Part shown: positions 8,208 to 16,708 of the stretch, piece after piece
Numbering within the stretch: the stretch's first letter is position 1
How the letters are laid out: the number at the start of each line of letters is the position of its first letter
Source of the DNA: JANRKH01 sp964351245
GTDB taxonomy: Bacteria; Pseudomonadota; Alphaproteobacteria; Rickettsiales; Rickettsiaceae
NCBI GenBank assembly: GCA_964351245.1
Contig: CAYGNF010000018.1
Span: forward strand, 1-23,157
Length of the DNA: 23,157 bases
Direction: 5' to 3'
Made by a program: the position numbers and the translations under genes
The notes under the pieces: model-generated
Told to the model about the DNA's origin: nothing
The model's input: the letters and a program-made list of their open reading frames with translations, nothing else
Database searches by the model: none

Positions 8208-8797
8208 TTGAGTATTTCTCTTGCAAGAATAGCTACATCTCCATTTGAGGCAAATAATTCAAGTGCGTCCTTGATACTTATATTACCCTCTACTTTATCA
8301 AACTTTTCCCTTGTTATTTGTTCGTCAAACATGGAATTAGGTTTGCTTAATACTATTGTGGGCACTATTTTTACGTCAAATATTCTAAATGCCTCATCAT
8401 CTATTTGCATCGCTAGATTATCGTTTGCATCTGAGATCTCTATAACCAAATCTGTTAGCTTAACAAAACTCCCATCCGGCAGACCGCAAAATACTAACAC
8501 ACCATTAAAACGTCTAGCTTCCATCGCATAAGCTTTTAGTAACTGCTTTGGCATTGAGTCTGATACAAATATTTGTAGTAAAGGACGAGGCTTTAATATT
8601 GCTTTTCGTAAATCTTGATCAAAACCCTCTAGTTTCATCATATCTTTAAAATTATGCATCATCATTTGATGATCACGATTTGCTATATTGTCTGCCCAGT
8701 TCTTTGCGTCTAAAGCTAGATTATTAGCATAAGAGCAGGCCAGGGTAAAATTAATGACTATTAATATTAAAATGCGCAGCAATTTCTTTTCCTCCAT
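8204..8797 (-). CDS. trbC: TrbC, F-type pilus assembly periplasmic protein
   Basis: The 197-residue product (F TrbC 212) is the periplasmic pilus assembly protein that forms a group with TraW and TraU. The core LQIFVSDSMPKQLLKAYAME (about 74-93), then GVLVFCGLPDGSF and FRIFDVKIVPTIVLS, is the TrbC_Ftype pattern, a degenerate thioredoxin-like fold. The N terminus is a signal peptide (LRILILIVINFTLACSYA); the TLAC at residues 18-21 also resembles a lipobox, so a lipoprotein form is possible. The ATG lies 9 bases after GGAG and overlaps the traU end by 31 bases. A TTG at 8782, 8 bases after GGAGG, is an alternative start and would give a shorter signal peptide. Confidence 0.92.
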   Translation of the reverse strand: MEEKKLLRILILIVINFTLACSYANNLALDAKNWADNIANRDHQMMMHNFKDMMKLEGFDQDLRKAILKPRPLLQIFVSDSMPKQLLKAYAMEARRFNGVLVFCGLPDGSFVKLTDLVIEISDANDNLAMQIDDEAFRIFDVKIVPTIVLSKPNSMFDEQITREKFDKVEGNISIKDALELFASNGDVAILAREILK

Positions 8798-9894
8798 ATT
8801 ACATAACTCCAGTCCTGACCATCGGATGGATATTCTTTAAATGAACTATAGGCCATATCGCTTAAACCAATAGGCCAGCAGCCTATGTCTCCTCTTGATG
8901 ATTTTGGGTAAACCATCTGTAGTTTATATTGACTTTTCTTGATTTTAAGAGAAGTTTGCTTTGTGCATATTGGGCCGTTAATAGAGGCATCTGTTGTACT
9001 GGTACTTTTAGCAAGACCTGCTCTATGCATTTTAGCTAATATTCTTGATGTTAGTAAGCTTGAGTTTTGTACTCCTCCTACATGATCAGCGTTTGCTCCT
9101 GAAAATGGGTAAATATTACCCCAGCAACCACTGCACCAAAAAAGCTCATCTCTTGGTAAATCAACACTCGCAGATACGCAGTCAAGTGCGCAGGCAGCTT
9201 GCGCTGCTGGATTACCAAAAAGAAAAGATTCAGGGTTCAGAAGATTTTGTATTTTTTCGTCATTCCACATAGCATCAAGCTCAGAAAGATATGCGACATC
9301 AAAGCTAGCTTTTTCTAGGCAAATCAAATCAGTAATAAGCTCTAGCCAGTAAATGAGCGGGTATATATAATAATGTAGATGATAGAAACTATTATGAGCC
9401 ATTCTACTCTTGCCGTAAGCCCTATTATATGTTCCTGTATCACTTATATTATCGCTCTCCATGTCAATACCAAGACCTACCGTGCAATATTCACTAGTTC
9501 GAGTATCACTTTTATTATCCCTCCGCATGTCAATACCAAGACCTACCATGCAATATTTACTACGAGTAACGTCAACCATCCTAGCAGGCTCCCAGAATCC
9601 AAGTGAAATGCCTGGAATGGGAATAGGTTGTCCTCCTTTAACACATGCACATAATGGGGAGGCGGGGTTTTTTGTATCTCTTTTTGCAGGAGACATTCCG
9701 CCGCCTACTCTAAGAGGCCCAATAGAAATAGGCAGCAAGCATGACCAGCAAATATCTGTGACTGGATTGACGAATTTACTTTTACATGATTCACCAGCTA
9801 AGGCGATAGCTGGTATAATAGATATTATTATTGCTACTAATATATACTGATGTAATTCTTGTAGCCCGTATTTCAAGTATTTTTCTCTAATCAT
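8767..9894 (-). CDS. traU: TraU, periplasmic conjugation protein with internal 22-residue duplication
   Basis: TraU is a cysteine-rich periplasmic protein needed for F-type DNA transfer and pilus assembly. The product has 375 residues (F TraU 330). Features: signal peptide ending near residue 33 (ALA|GE); CWSCLLPISIGPLRVGGG block (49-66); ASPLCACVKGGQPIPIPGI (about 78-96); SLGFWEPARMVDVTRSKYC; NPAAQAACALDCVSAS; and FWCSGCWGNIYPFSG. All are typical of the family. Residues 112-133 and 134-155 are copies of one 22-residue unit (S.YC.VGLGIDM..DN.SDT.T), a 66-bp tandem duplication that repeats a native TraU motif. The frame stays open, so the gene is probably functional. The start overlaps the traW stop by 8 bases (ATGATTAG). 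Confidence 0.95.
   Translation of the reverse strand: MIREKYLKYGLQELHQYILVAIIISIIPAIALAGESCKSKFVNPVTDICWSCLLPISIGPLRVGGGMSPAKRDTKNPASPLCACVKGGQPIPIPGISLGFWEPARMVDVTRSKYCMVGLGIDMRRDNKSDTRTSEYCTVGLGIDMESDNISDTGTYNRAYGKSRMAHNSFYHLHYYIYPLIYWLELITDLICLEKASFDVAYLSELDAMWNDEKIQNLLNPESFLFGNPAAQAACALDCVSASVDLPRDELFWCSGCWGNIYPFSGANADHVGGVQNSSLLTSRILAKMHRAGLAKSTSTTDASINGPICTKQTSLKIKKSQYKLQMVYPKSSRGDIGCWPIGLSDMAYSSFKEYPSDGQDWSYVIWRKRNCCAF
9431..9562 (-). repeat. 66-bp tandem duplication inside traU
   Basis: Units are 9431-9496 and 9497-9562. By hand count 58 of 66 positions are identical, including an uninterrupted ATGTCAATACCAAGACCTAC block in both. The period is 22 codons, so the frame is kept. No third unit is seen on either side. 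Confidence 0.92.
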
Positions 9895-10558
9895 TAAGTA
9901 ATATCTCTTCTATCCTTAGATTTAGTGCATCTTGTACCACTAAAGCAGGGCTTGATTTAATGCCGAACTTACTGCTTAATTCTCCTGCTTGGTCAAAATA
10001 GACTTTATCCTCATGATCCTTACCTATCTCTTCTTTTAATTTAAAAGGACTGCCTCCAATAAGAATTATTCTATCTTCTATCTTCCCATCTTGAGCAGGA
10101 AGAGGGTTTCTTAATTGCTCCTTTATCCATGTAACTTGGTTTTTTTTTCTAGTATCTATAAAGAAGATTCTTCTATTTAAATCCATATGCTGGAGCGGGT
10201 TTATTATTGTTCCTGCTTTGTGTAATATTTTTCCGCATGGCAAAATAGCGTCTTTATCTAGTCTGTAGGTTGGGTCATAGTAAAATATTCTATTTTTAAT
10301 GGCAGGCTTAATATTTTCTATAGGCGCTGGATTCTCTATTCTATCTTTAGCAATCTGGGTCATTTTTGCTTGCTCTTTCTTCATATCAATTGTTTGTAGC
10401 CTTTGTTCAATCATCGCCAAAAAAGCTTGCTCTGAGATTTTATATACATGACCTCTTACTCCAAAATCTTCGGCCATTGTGCTAGATATAGAGACAATAG
10501 TAATAATCAGTAATTTATATCTTCTGATGATGGGTTTTAAATATCTTGCTATGATCAT
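9887..10558 (-). CDS. traW: TraW, F-type pilus assembly periplasmic protein
   Basis: The 223-residue product (F TraW 210) is the periplasmic partner of TrbC and TraU in pilus extension. A signal peptide covers about residues 1-29 (hydrophobic LLIITIVSIS, cleavage near TMA|ED). The mature part shows the TraW core: FYYDPTYRLDKDAILPCGK (about 92-110), AGTIINPLQHMDLNRRIFFID, a middle VTWIKEQL segment, and the end GELSSKFGIKSSPALVVQ, whose SSPALV resembles the cis-proline loop of thioredoxin-like proteins. The ATG follows the trbI stop directly (TAAATG), so translation is probably coupled. Confidence 0.93.
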   Translation of the reverse strand: MIIARYLKPIIRRYKLLIITIVSISSTMAEDFGVRGHVYKISEQAFLAMIEQRLQTIDMKKEQAKMTQIAKDRIENPAPIENIKPAIKNRIFYYDPTYRLDKDAILPCGKILHKAGTIINPLQHMDLNRRIFFIDTRKKNQVTWIKEQLRNPLPAQDGKIEDRIILIGGSPFKLKEEIGKDHEDKVYFDQAGELSSKFGIKSSPALVVQDALNLRIEEILLND

Positions 10559-10957
10559 TTATTGCTCTTTTAATATCTCGATAATTTTTAAATGTACTTC
10601 TTGTGATATTGAAGAGATATTACTACTATATATTTTACTATCAGCCAGGAATATAATTACTCCATTCTTACTCATATTTTTTTGTATTTGCTCTATATGT
10701 TTTATAGCTTCTTCTGGCTTACCATAGAATAATTGACGATCCCTAATATTTTGAGTAGAAATCCTCTTTTTTTCCAGAGCAAGTATCTGGTCCTGAGAAA
10801 TATACTGAAATCTTAGGTTATTTAACCTATATATACCTCCTAAGTAAAAGCAAGTAAGAGCAAGAATGATAGGGAGTACTAAAGACTTAATATACGAAGG
10901 AATATAGGGGCTATATTGGTTTTCTGGGTCATTTTTTACTATTTTTTTCTGGCACAT
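10559..10957 (-). CDS. trbI: TrbI, F-type conjugal transfer protein
   Basis: The 132-residue product is the same size as F TrbI (128), an inner-membrane protein that influences pilus outgrowth and retraction. It has a short cytoplasmic start, one membrane helix at about residues 25-43 (SLVLPIILALTCFYLGGIY), and a periplasmic part with a coiled-coil-like segment and the strand GVIIFLADSKIYSS that fits the TrbI_Ftype domain. Its position between traC and traW is the F order. The traC stop lies 8 bases upstream; the ribosome site is not distinct. Confidence 0.85.
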   Translation of the reverse strand: MCQKKIVKNDPENQYSPYIPSYIKSLVLPIILALTCFYLGGIYRLNNLRFQYISQDQILALEKKRISTQNIRDRQLFYGKPEEAIKHIEQIQKNMSKNGVIIFLADSKIYSSNISSISQEVHLKIIEILKEQ

Positions 10958-10965
10958 TATGACTT

Positions 10966-13455
10966 CTAGCTCTCTTTTTCTCTTATTAAATTATCTATTA
11001 TTTGTTCCATCTCTATACCTTGTGCTTCTTGTCTCATAATAAGATTAAAATCGCTACTCTCGGTTGAAAATACAGCAGCACTAAAAGGATCTAAAATTAG
11101 GCGCCCTACTACATCAATGCCAGGTGATGAAAGTAACATCTCTGAATATTTACCTCTCTCAAATGAAAGTGATTTTAATAGTGGTACTTTTTCTTTAAAT
11201 TCACTATGTGCTTCAAAATCAGTAAAAGAACCTGGAGGTAGATTTACTTTCCATGCGCTATTTTCAAAAATAGCCTTGCGTTGATTATTATTCTCAGGGC
11301 TACTACCTGCTGTTTGTAAATCAGCAAAACACTGAGTACATACAACAAGACTACCACCGTAACGTCTTAAGTTTCGTGCAATTGCTGCTAAGAATCCTGC
11401 GCAATGGTCAAGTAACATCCACGCCTCATCTACAATAATCATAAATTTTTGCGATCTATCTCCAGTAAGGAATTGACTAGTAATCTGCATGAGTAATGTT
11501 TGCAATATGATAGCAATGAGTTTTGGTTGATCTTTGACATGTTCAAACTCAAAGATGGTAGTAGATTTATCAAAATTTGCAGGCTTTTCTGAGGAAAAAT
11601 ACTTACCAAACACCCCATCTTTTGTATAAGAGAATAAACTCGTAGCAAATTGATTTAATAATTCAGAATTAGAGGCTTTTAGAAATTCAACAAAAATCTG
11701 TAGGTTCAGTTTATAGTCATTTTCTATTACGGCATCCTTAATCGCTTTTTCCAAACTTGCCGCCTCAAACTCACCTTTTGCCCCGCACATAATAGATAGT
11801 AATTCTTTTGCGCATACTACTAGCTGATTAAACTCAGTACCCGGCATATCTCTTTTTAATCCAGAAAATGGATTAATAGTAAAACTCGATAATGATCCAA
11901 ATTCTATAATCTCGCCCTTTAATAATTTAGCAAGAGGAGCGTAACTACCTCCGATATCTAGAATAAATACCCTCGTGCCTGCAGCTAGCATCACATCGGC
12001 TAAACATTGCAAGAATACCGATTTACCTACTCCAGAAGGCCCTACTACATTTATATTAAAATTACCAGCACCAATTCTGTAATACGGATTCCAGTTAAAT
12101 ATCTGGCCGCGCCTACCGATAAAAGGTACTCCAGACATAGGAACACCGTACCATTCTCCATGTATTGGAAGTTTTGCAACTACTTCGGATGATAATGCGG
12201 GTTTTACGAGTTTTTTAAGCTTTAACTCTTGCCAAAAACTAGCCGCATGCATTGGAAGGCACCCAAGAATTGTCTCTAGGTGAAAATAATCCAGACTATT
12301 TAATATATAATCCTGACCTCCGTATTGTGCCATTACCTCAGCAGATACATCGTCTATATTGTTTTCTTTTGCACTTATAATAAGAGTCCAGCTATCACTC
12401 AATATATTATCTTCTGTTATAAGGCGGTGGATGATCTCTCTCCACTCAGACGCTTCCTCATGTAGCGCCTTATCATGTCTTGAGTATGGACGCTCAGCAG
12501 CATCTATTACTCTTTTGCCTCTTGCGGTGAATATTTTTTTAGTTTTATGATCATTAGCAACAGAGTAGCTAATTAAAAACCTTGCAGGTAGTGGGGATTT
12601 ATCAGCGTTACCAAGTAAATTAATATTTTGGAGTAAAGACCAAAAATTTGGCATACTTGTCATATTAAAACTACGATGAGCGATATTAGTTTTAGTATTG
12701 AGAAAATGTTTTTTCTTACTTTGGTAGTAATGACCAGGTGATAAACACTGATTATTGACAAAATCATGCCTAGATGTTGATTTGTAATTAGGTTTTTTTG
12801 CGGGCTCAAATTCTAAAATTTCTCTGCATATTCTTATTAAGCTATTAGTATCTCGAATTCTTGGCTGAAGATTTAGGCTCGTAAGTTTTGTTATAAGAAT
12901 GCTACGGAATGTAGTAAGTCCTGATAAGGATGCTTCATTGCAGTTTCGAAAAATAGAGCTATAAGAGATGAAAATGCGAAAATTACGAGGTAATCTCTTA
13001 CCGCTACTATGAAAGTTCGCAGCCTGGCTTCTTAGATACTTGCTCCTTTCTCTTGTTATTCTGTGCAGAATTGGATCAGAGCGAGTTCTCCCAGAAGACC
13101 AATTATCTAAAAAATCTTCTATATCAGATGATGCAATCAGCAAAAACTGGAGGAATCCCTGTGCTGGCAATTCTTTGGCAAAAAACTGATTTAAGTTTTT
13201 AACTACTGAATCATCCACTCCTACTATCGGGCAAATCTCAAGCAAGAATCCTGCGGCAGAATTAGTCAGTAAAAAATTCTCAGTTTTTGAATCAAAATAA
13301 CGATAATTTAAATAATTCTTTAAAGGCTCGCCCCCGTTTAAAGAGTTTTCAAAAAGACTAGCCTTAGAACGGTCAAAAGTCTCTATATCGGTTTCATTAA
13401 AACCAATGATACTTGCTGCTTTATTTGCAAAATCTTCATATAGGTTTTTTATCAT
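10966..13455 (-). CDS. traC: TraC, VirB4-family ATPase of the conjugation channel
   Basis: The 829-residue product (F TraC 875) is the cytoplasmic, membrane-associated ATPase that powers pilus assembly. The N-terminal half is the TraC/VirB4 domain. The C-terminal half is a RecA-like motor: Walker A GPSGVGKS at 472-479, the VFILDIGGSY strand at about 497-505 that follows in VirB4 proteins, and Walker B FMIIVDEA at 671-678 followed by an arginine-containing RNLRRYGG and VVCTQ sensor segment. All key residues are present. The ATG has a good AAGGA site, and traV ends 22 bases upstream. Confidence 0.96.
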   Translation of the reverse strand: MIKNLYEDFANKAASIIGFNETDIETFDRSKASLFENSLNGGEPLKNYLNYRYFDSKTENFLLTNSAAGFLLEICPIVGVDDSVVKNLNQFFAKELPAQGFLQFLLIASSDIEDFLDNWSSGRTRSDPILHRITRERSKYLRSQAANFHSSGKRLPRNFRIFISYSSIFRNCNEASLSGLTTFRSILITKLTSLNLQPRIRDTNSLIRICREILEFEPAKKPNYKSTSRHDFVNNQCLSPGHYYQSKKKHFLNTKTNIAHRSFNMTSMPNFWSLLQNINLLGNADKSPLPARFLISYSVANDHKTKKIFTARGKRVIDAAERPYSRHDKALHEEASEWREIIHRLITEDNILSDSWTLIISAKENNIDDVSAEVMAQYGGQDYILNSLDYFHLETILGCLPMHAASFWQELKLKKLVKPALSSEVVAKLPIHGEWYGVPMSGVPFIGRRGQIFNWNPYYRIGAGNFNINVVGPSGVGKSVFLQCLADVMLAAGTRVFILDIGGSYAPLAKLLKGEIIEFGSLSSFTINPFSGLKRDMPGTEFNQLVVCAKELLSIMCGAKGEFEAASLEKAIKDAVIENDYKLNLQIFVEFLKASNSELLNQFATSLFSYTKDGVFGKYFSSEKPANFDKSTTIFEFEHVKDQPKLIAIILQTLLMQITSQFLTGDRSQKFMIIVDEAWMLLDHCAGFLAAIARNLRRYGGSLVVCTQCFADLQTAGSSPENNNQRKAIFENSAWKVNLPPGSFTDFEAHSEFKEKVPLLKSLSFERGKYSEMLLSSPGIDVVGRLILDPFSAAVFSTESSDFNLIMRQEAQGIEMEQIIDNLIREKES

Positions 13456-13477
13456 AGGGCGTCCTTAAATTAATATA

Positions 13478-13774
13478 TTAAAAATATAAATTATTATCAT
13501 CATCTACCATTCTATTTTCTTCTTGCATTTTTAAAGTAAGGGATTCTCTCTTGTTGTCTTGTTTGCATATATTGCTGTAGCACTTCTTTTTATCCTTATA
13601 AGCCTCTTCAATCTTGCCTGAATCTATTTGCATATCTACTTCTCTTAACATGGTACATCCAAGGCCTCTAGCGTCACCGCATTTGAATTTATTTGGGTAT
13701 GTTGAGCATGCAGAAATTCCAAAAACGCAGAGTAAGAGTAATATTGGATGCATTACTTTTTCTGTGATATTCAT
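13478..13774 (-). CDS. traV: TraV, outer-membrane lipoprotein of the transfer channel (short form)
   Basis: TraV anchors the TraB/TraK scaffold to the outer membrane. The product is a lipoprotein precursor: hydrophobic ILLLLCVFGISA followed by Cys23 as the lipidation site. The mature start carries the TraV signature YPNKFKCGDARGLGC with its two cysteines, then TMLREVDMQIDSGKI. At 98 residues it is much shorter than F TraV (171); everything after the first conserved region is reduced to a charged tail. The frame is intact, so this may be a minimal version rather than a broken gene. It overlaps traB by ATGA. Confidence 0.88.
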   Translation of the reverse strand: MNITEKVMHPILLLLCVFGISACSTYPNKFKCGDARGLGCTMLREVDMQIDSGKIEEAYKDKKKCYSNICKQDNKRESLTLKMQEENRMVDDDNNLYF

Positions 13775-15081
13775 TGCCCGCCTCCCCTTCTTTCTGATTT
13801 AATTATTTCTTCAATATCTGTTGATCCAATCTCTACAGATTTTGTAAACATTACATCTACTTTTGTGCCTCCTGGTACTAGAATTACAGGAGAGATATTT
13901 TCGGCAAGTTTTATGTGATAATCGGCCAGCTTCTCAGCTGCGCTACTAGCACCTCCCATCAGCCCCTCACCTGCCATATCTTTTATATTTTTCTTTTTAG
14001 TACTCATAGCTCCAAGAGGGGTAATATTTAATCCTTCTGCGCCTTTGGCACTTCCTGCAAAACCACTTAGTACTCCCCCAATTACAGCATTTTTTAAATG
14101 TTTATCAGACATTGAGACTATAGTGCCTCTGATGCCATTGGCGCCATCATCCCCGTATATTACGCCTGATACTTTGGTCGTTGTAATAAGTCCTGCTGAT
14201 TTATCTTCGCAGACAAGTTCTTCTGCTCTGATAATAGCTCTTTCTGATGATATATCGCCGTAACAACTCGCAAGTAACCTACATTGCTTAATATCAACAG
14301 CAAAATCCTTCGGTAGATTCCCTCTTTGGGTAAGTTTAATAATTACTGGTATCGGCGCAGCTGCACTAGTAACAGAAGTAGACACAGCAATACCGCCTAG
14401 TAAGTGACCACTCACATAGCTCGTAGCCGGTATATGATTATATGAAGATACTGGAGGGGTGACTGCTCTAGTATTTATTGTAGTTATGCCCAGTTCTGCT
14501 TGTGTCATTTTTTCTTCTTCTGGCGCAAGAGAGGATATCTCGTTTTCAAGATTAGCATTTTGAGCTTTTAGTAATTCTATCTCGCTCAGTAAGTATGAGA
14601 ATCTATCTTTTAATTGCTGGAACTCATTCTCTGATTTTTCTTGAGTAGTGGCATGATGCTTGTTAATAGCATCTTGGAGTATATTGATTTGCTCGCCTCT
14701 TGCTTTACCCTCCTGCTCGATTGATTCCTCTAAAAAGTTTTGCCATTTAACTTCAGCCTTTGTGCCGTCTGTGCCAAGCTCTATTTTATGGCGCTTAGAT
14801 ACAAGAGTATCGTCCCCTGAATTACTGACATGAGGATTTGCATTGCTACTGCTTGCAATAGATGAGAAATTATCTCCTCTATTAGTATTTTGCCTCTTGT
14901 GGTTTGAGGCAATAAATAAAACCAGTACCACAAATCCTATAAATACTACTACTCCCACCAGCGATAAATTAATCCATTTTTTGAGTGCTGCTTGATTTTT
15001 ACTTTGTAATTGATCCGTCCCAACAAAATATTTACGTAAGCTCTCTAGTAAATCTTCTATTTTTTTCTTTAATTTATTCAT
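13771..15081 (-). CDS. traB: TraB, VirB10-like scaffold protein of the transfer channel
   Basis: The 436-residue product (F TraB 475) spans from inner to outer membrane and joins TraK and TraV in the core complex. A short cytoplasmic segment is followed by one membrane helix at about residues 36-59, a coiled coil at about 115-185, then the conserved C-terminal beta domain: SYVSGHLLGGI, PVIIKLTQRGNLPKDF, CRLLASCYGDISSERAIIRA and GVIYGDDGANGIRGTIVS. A helical antenna-like stretch follows (AVIGGVLSGFAGSAKG), and VILVPGGTKVDVMF near the end. The traK stop lies one base upstream of the ATG. Confidence 0.94.
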   Translation of the reverse strand: MNKLKKKIEDLLESLRKYFVGTDQLQSKNQAALKKWINLSLVGVVVFIGFVVLVLFIASNHKRQNTNRGDNFSSIASSSNANPHVSNSGDDTLVSKRHKIELGTDGTKAEVKWQNFLEESIEQEGKARGEQINILQDAINKHHATTQEKSENEFQQLKDRFSYLLSEIELLKAQNANLENEISSLAPEEEKMTQAELGITTINTRAVTPPVSSYNHIPATSYVSGHLLGGIAVSTSVTSAAAPIPVIIKLTQRGNLPKDFAVDIKQCRLLASCYGDISSERAIIRAEELVCEDKSAGLITTTKVSGVIYGDDGANGIRGTIVSMSDKHLKNAVIGGVLSGFAGSAKGAEGLNITPLGAMSTKKKNIKDMAGEGLMGGASSAAEKLADYHIKLAENISPVILVPGGTKVDVMFTKSVEIGSTDIEEIIKSERRGGGQ

Positions 15082-15082
15082 A

Positions 15083-15790
15083 TTATCTACCCTGGCTCAT
15101 TTGTACAATTAAGACTCTAGATATTGCGCCCCGCTTCATCATCTGATTACTTCCGTAATAAGCCTTTACATTATCAAAACGATCGATAAATTCTGAGAGA
15201 TTTAAAGATACGTCTTTTTTGTGATGGTTTTTAATCTCAAATACTCCTCCAACTAGATTTTTATATTTGTATATTTTTTTCTGCTCTACTGTTAAAGAGC
15301 ACGTATTACATAGTATTTGTTGATGAGTTTGAACGTAGAATTTATCTTCAACATTATCCCTCATAGCACGCATCATTTCTGATATGTTTTCTTTCTGCGA
15401 CTCCTGTAATTTTGATGTTATTTTGGAGTCTATTATTACCGACTTACCTTTAATGTTACTTACCTCCAAGACCAAATCCTGCACGAGTCCTGCATTGTTT
15501 TTAATGCTTATCTCGCAAAACTCACCTATTTTTACTATTGGCATAAAATATATATTGGTACCATCCTCATCGTATTTAATGCTGAATTTACTATCATCTC
15601 CTGTTACTTGAATTATTTTATATGGAGGATTCGATATACGGTTTAATCCAGTTTTGGATATTTTGATCTTTAATCTTTGATCTTCTTTAAATGGGTAAGT
15701 TTCTCCTACTGCCGTTACTCCACTCATTGACAAACATCCAAGTAGCGCCATGCGAGCTAACCGTAAATTATATGCGCTAGATTTGTTCAT
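15083..15790 (-). CDS. traK: TraK, secretin-like periplasmic channel protein
   Basis: The 235-residue product (F TraK 242) is the VirB9-like component that sits between TraV and TraB in the outer-membrane core complex. It has a signal peptide (residues about 1-28, MALLGCLSMSGVTAV). The mature part is beta-rich, with typical segments such as LKIKISKTGLNRISNPPYKI, TNIYFMPIVKIGEFCEISI and the C-terminal FEIKNHHKKDVSLNLSEF. The start overlaps the traE stop by ATGA. Confidence 0.92.
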   Translation of the reverse strand: MNKSSAYNLRLARMALLGCLSMSGVTAVGETYPFKEDQRLKIKISKTGLNRISNPPYKIIQVTGDDSKFSIKYDEDGTNIYFMPIVKIGEFCEISIKNNAGLVQDLVLEVSNIKGKSVIIDSKITSKLQESQKENISEMMRAMRDNVEDKFYVQTHQQILCNTCSLTVEQKKIYKYKNLVGGVFEIKNHHKKDVSLNLSEFIDRFDNVKAYYGSNQMMKRGAISRVLIVQMSQGR

Positions 15791-16359
15791 TTTTGCTCCT
15801 TATCTTTAAGTTTCGTAAATTCTTTAAGTTTTAAATGACCAGCTACATAATCAAATGAAAGAAGATATTTGACATTATTTTGTTCAAACCCTCTCTTGCC
15901 AAAAGTACTAGTAAGCAATCCATCCATTACAACTTGTAAATTTTTTGCATCGACATGTATTTGCTTTGGAGTAAAGAATGTGGATAATTGGAACTTTTTA
16001 TGTTCTTCTTCTTTATCAGCAAAATATTTCTGGAAAGATTTGAGGCTATCTTCTGCACTTGTTGAAGAATGTTTGAGGATAATGTTTTTTTTATGTTCAA
16101 TAGTGTCTTTGGTTAAATCAAGGAGTGCTGAGGCAAATAATAAAGATGTTTCTTCCAGATAACTTACCGAGATATTACTTCCTTCTATTATTAAGTCTTT
16201 TGTAATCCCTGGCACCATAATGACTCGCTCAGTTGTAGTAGAGATTTTTACAGCAAGCAAGAAACAAGTAATTATTGCAAGACCCATACAACCCGCAAAG
16301 AAATTACGCTGCCGGGTAATATTAATATTTTGTTGATGTGTATCTATGTCCAGTTGCAT
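15787..16359 (-). CDS. traE: TraE, VirB8-like inner-membrane protein
   Basis: The 190-residue product is the size of F TraE (188). One membrane helix near residues 21-42 (FFAGCMGLAIITCFLLAV) is followed by the periplasmic NTF2-like part, with ERVIMVPGITKDLIIEG and SVSYLEETSLLFASALLDLT typical of TraE. The ATG is unusual: it follows A7 and a run of 6-bp repeats (16366-16389) and has no visible Shine-Dalgarno site. This differs from most genes in the operon, which overlap or have one. Confidence 0.92.
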   Translation of the reverse strand: MQLDIDTHQQNINITRQRNFFAGCMGLAIITCFLLAVKISTTTERVIMVPGITKDLIIEGSNISVSYLEETSLLFASALLDLTKDTIEHKKNIILKHSSTSAEDSLKSFQKYFADKEEEHKKFQLSTFFTPKQIHVDAKNLQVVMDGLLTSTFGKRGFEQNNVKYLLSFDYVAGHLKLKEFTKLKDKEQK

Positions 16360-16365
16360 TTTTTT

Positions 16366-16389
16366 AGTTGTAGTTGTAGTTGTAGTTAC
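16366..16389 (-). repeat. Hexanucleotide repeat in the traE leader
   Basis: On the plus strand AGTTGT occurs three times in a row, then AGTTAC (24 bases). It lies 7 bases upstream of the traE ATG, where the ribosome site would be expected. Changes in copy number would alter the spacing in the traL-traE leader without touching a reading frame. Confidence 0.8.
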
Positions 16390-16425
16390 ATTGAAGTTTT
16401 ATTGATCATGAGGTCCTTATTATTT

Positions 16426-16701
16426 TTAAAAGAATCTCTTGATTGATGAGTTCGGAGTCGGGCTTTTGGCGAATTGCGGAAAATACCAATTAAGCCATCT
16501 TTGAGCTTTGCCATCATGTAATATCTTCGATAAAAAATCTCCTATAAAATATCCAGGAATAGCTCCTCCTACACTCCACATAATGCCCAAAAATATCATC
16601 GCAATAAAACATCCTACACATCCACAAATAACGCCAAGTACCGCCATGCCATAGATTTTTGATTCTGCTCTGAGTGTGGGCCAGATTCTTGTTTGTATCA
16701 T
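16426..16701 (-). CDS. traL: TraL, inner-membrane pilus assembly protein
   Basis: The 91-residue product is the same length as F TraL (91). It has the VirB3-like layout: short N terminus with RIWPTLRAESKIYG, then two closely spaced hydrophobic segments (about 18-45 and the GGAIPGYFIGDFLSK region), and the C-terminal QRWLNWYFPQ typical of the family. It lies 7 bases after the traA stop and is followed by a 66-base leader before traE. Confidence 0.92.
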   Translation of the reverse strand: MIQTRIWPTLRAESKIYGMAVLGVICGCVGCFIAMIFLGIMWSVGGAIPGYFIGDFLSKILHDGKAQRWLNWYFPQFAKSPTPNSSIKRFF

Positions 16702-16708
16702 TGTTATT

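Noticed and set aside
8208..8531. Plus-strand ORFs within trbC, traU, traG and traH
   Set aside because: All are antisense to well-supported tra genes and lack family resemblance or ribosome sites.
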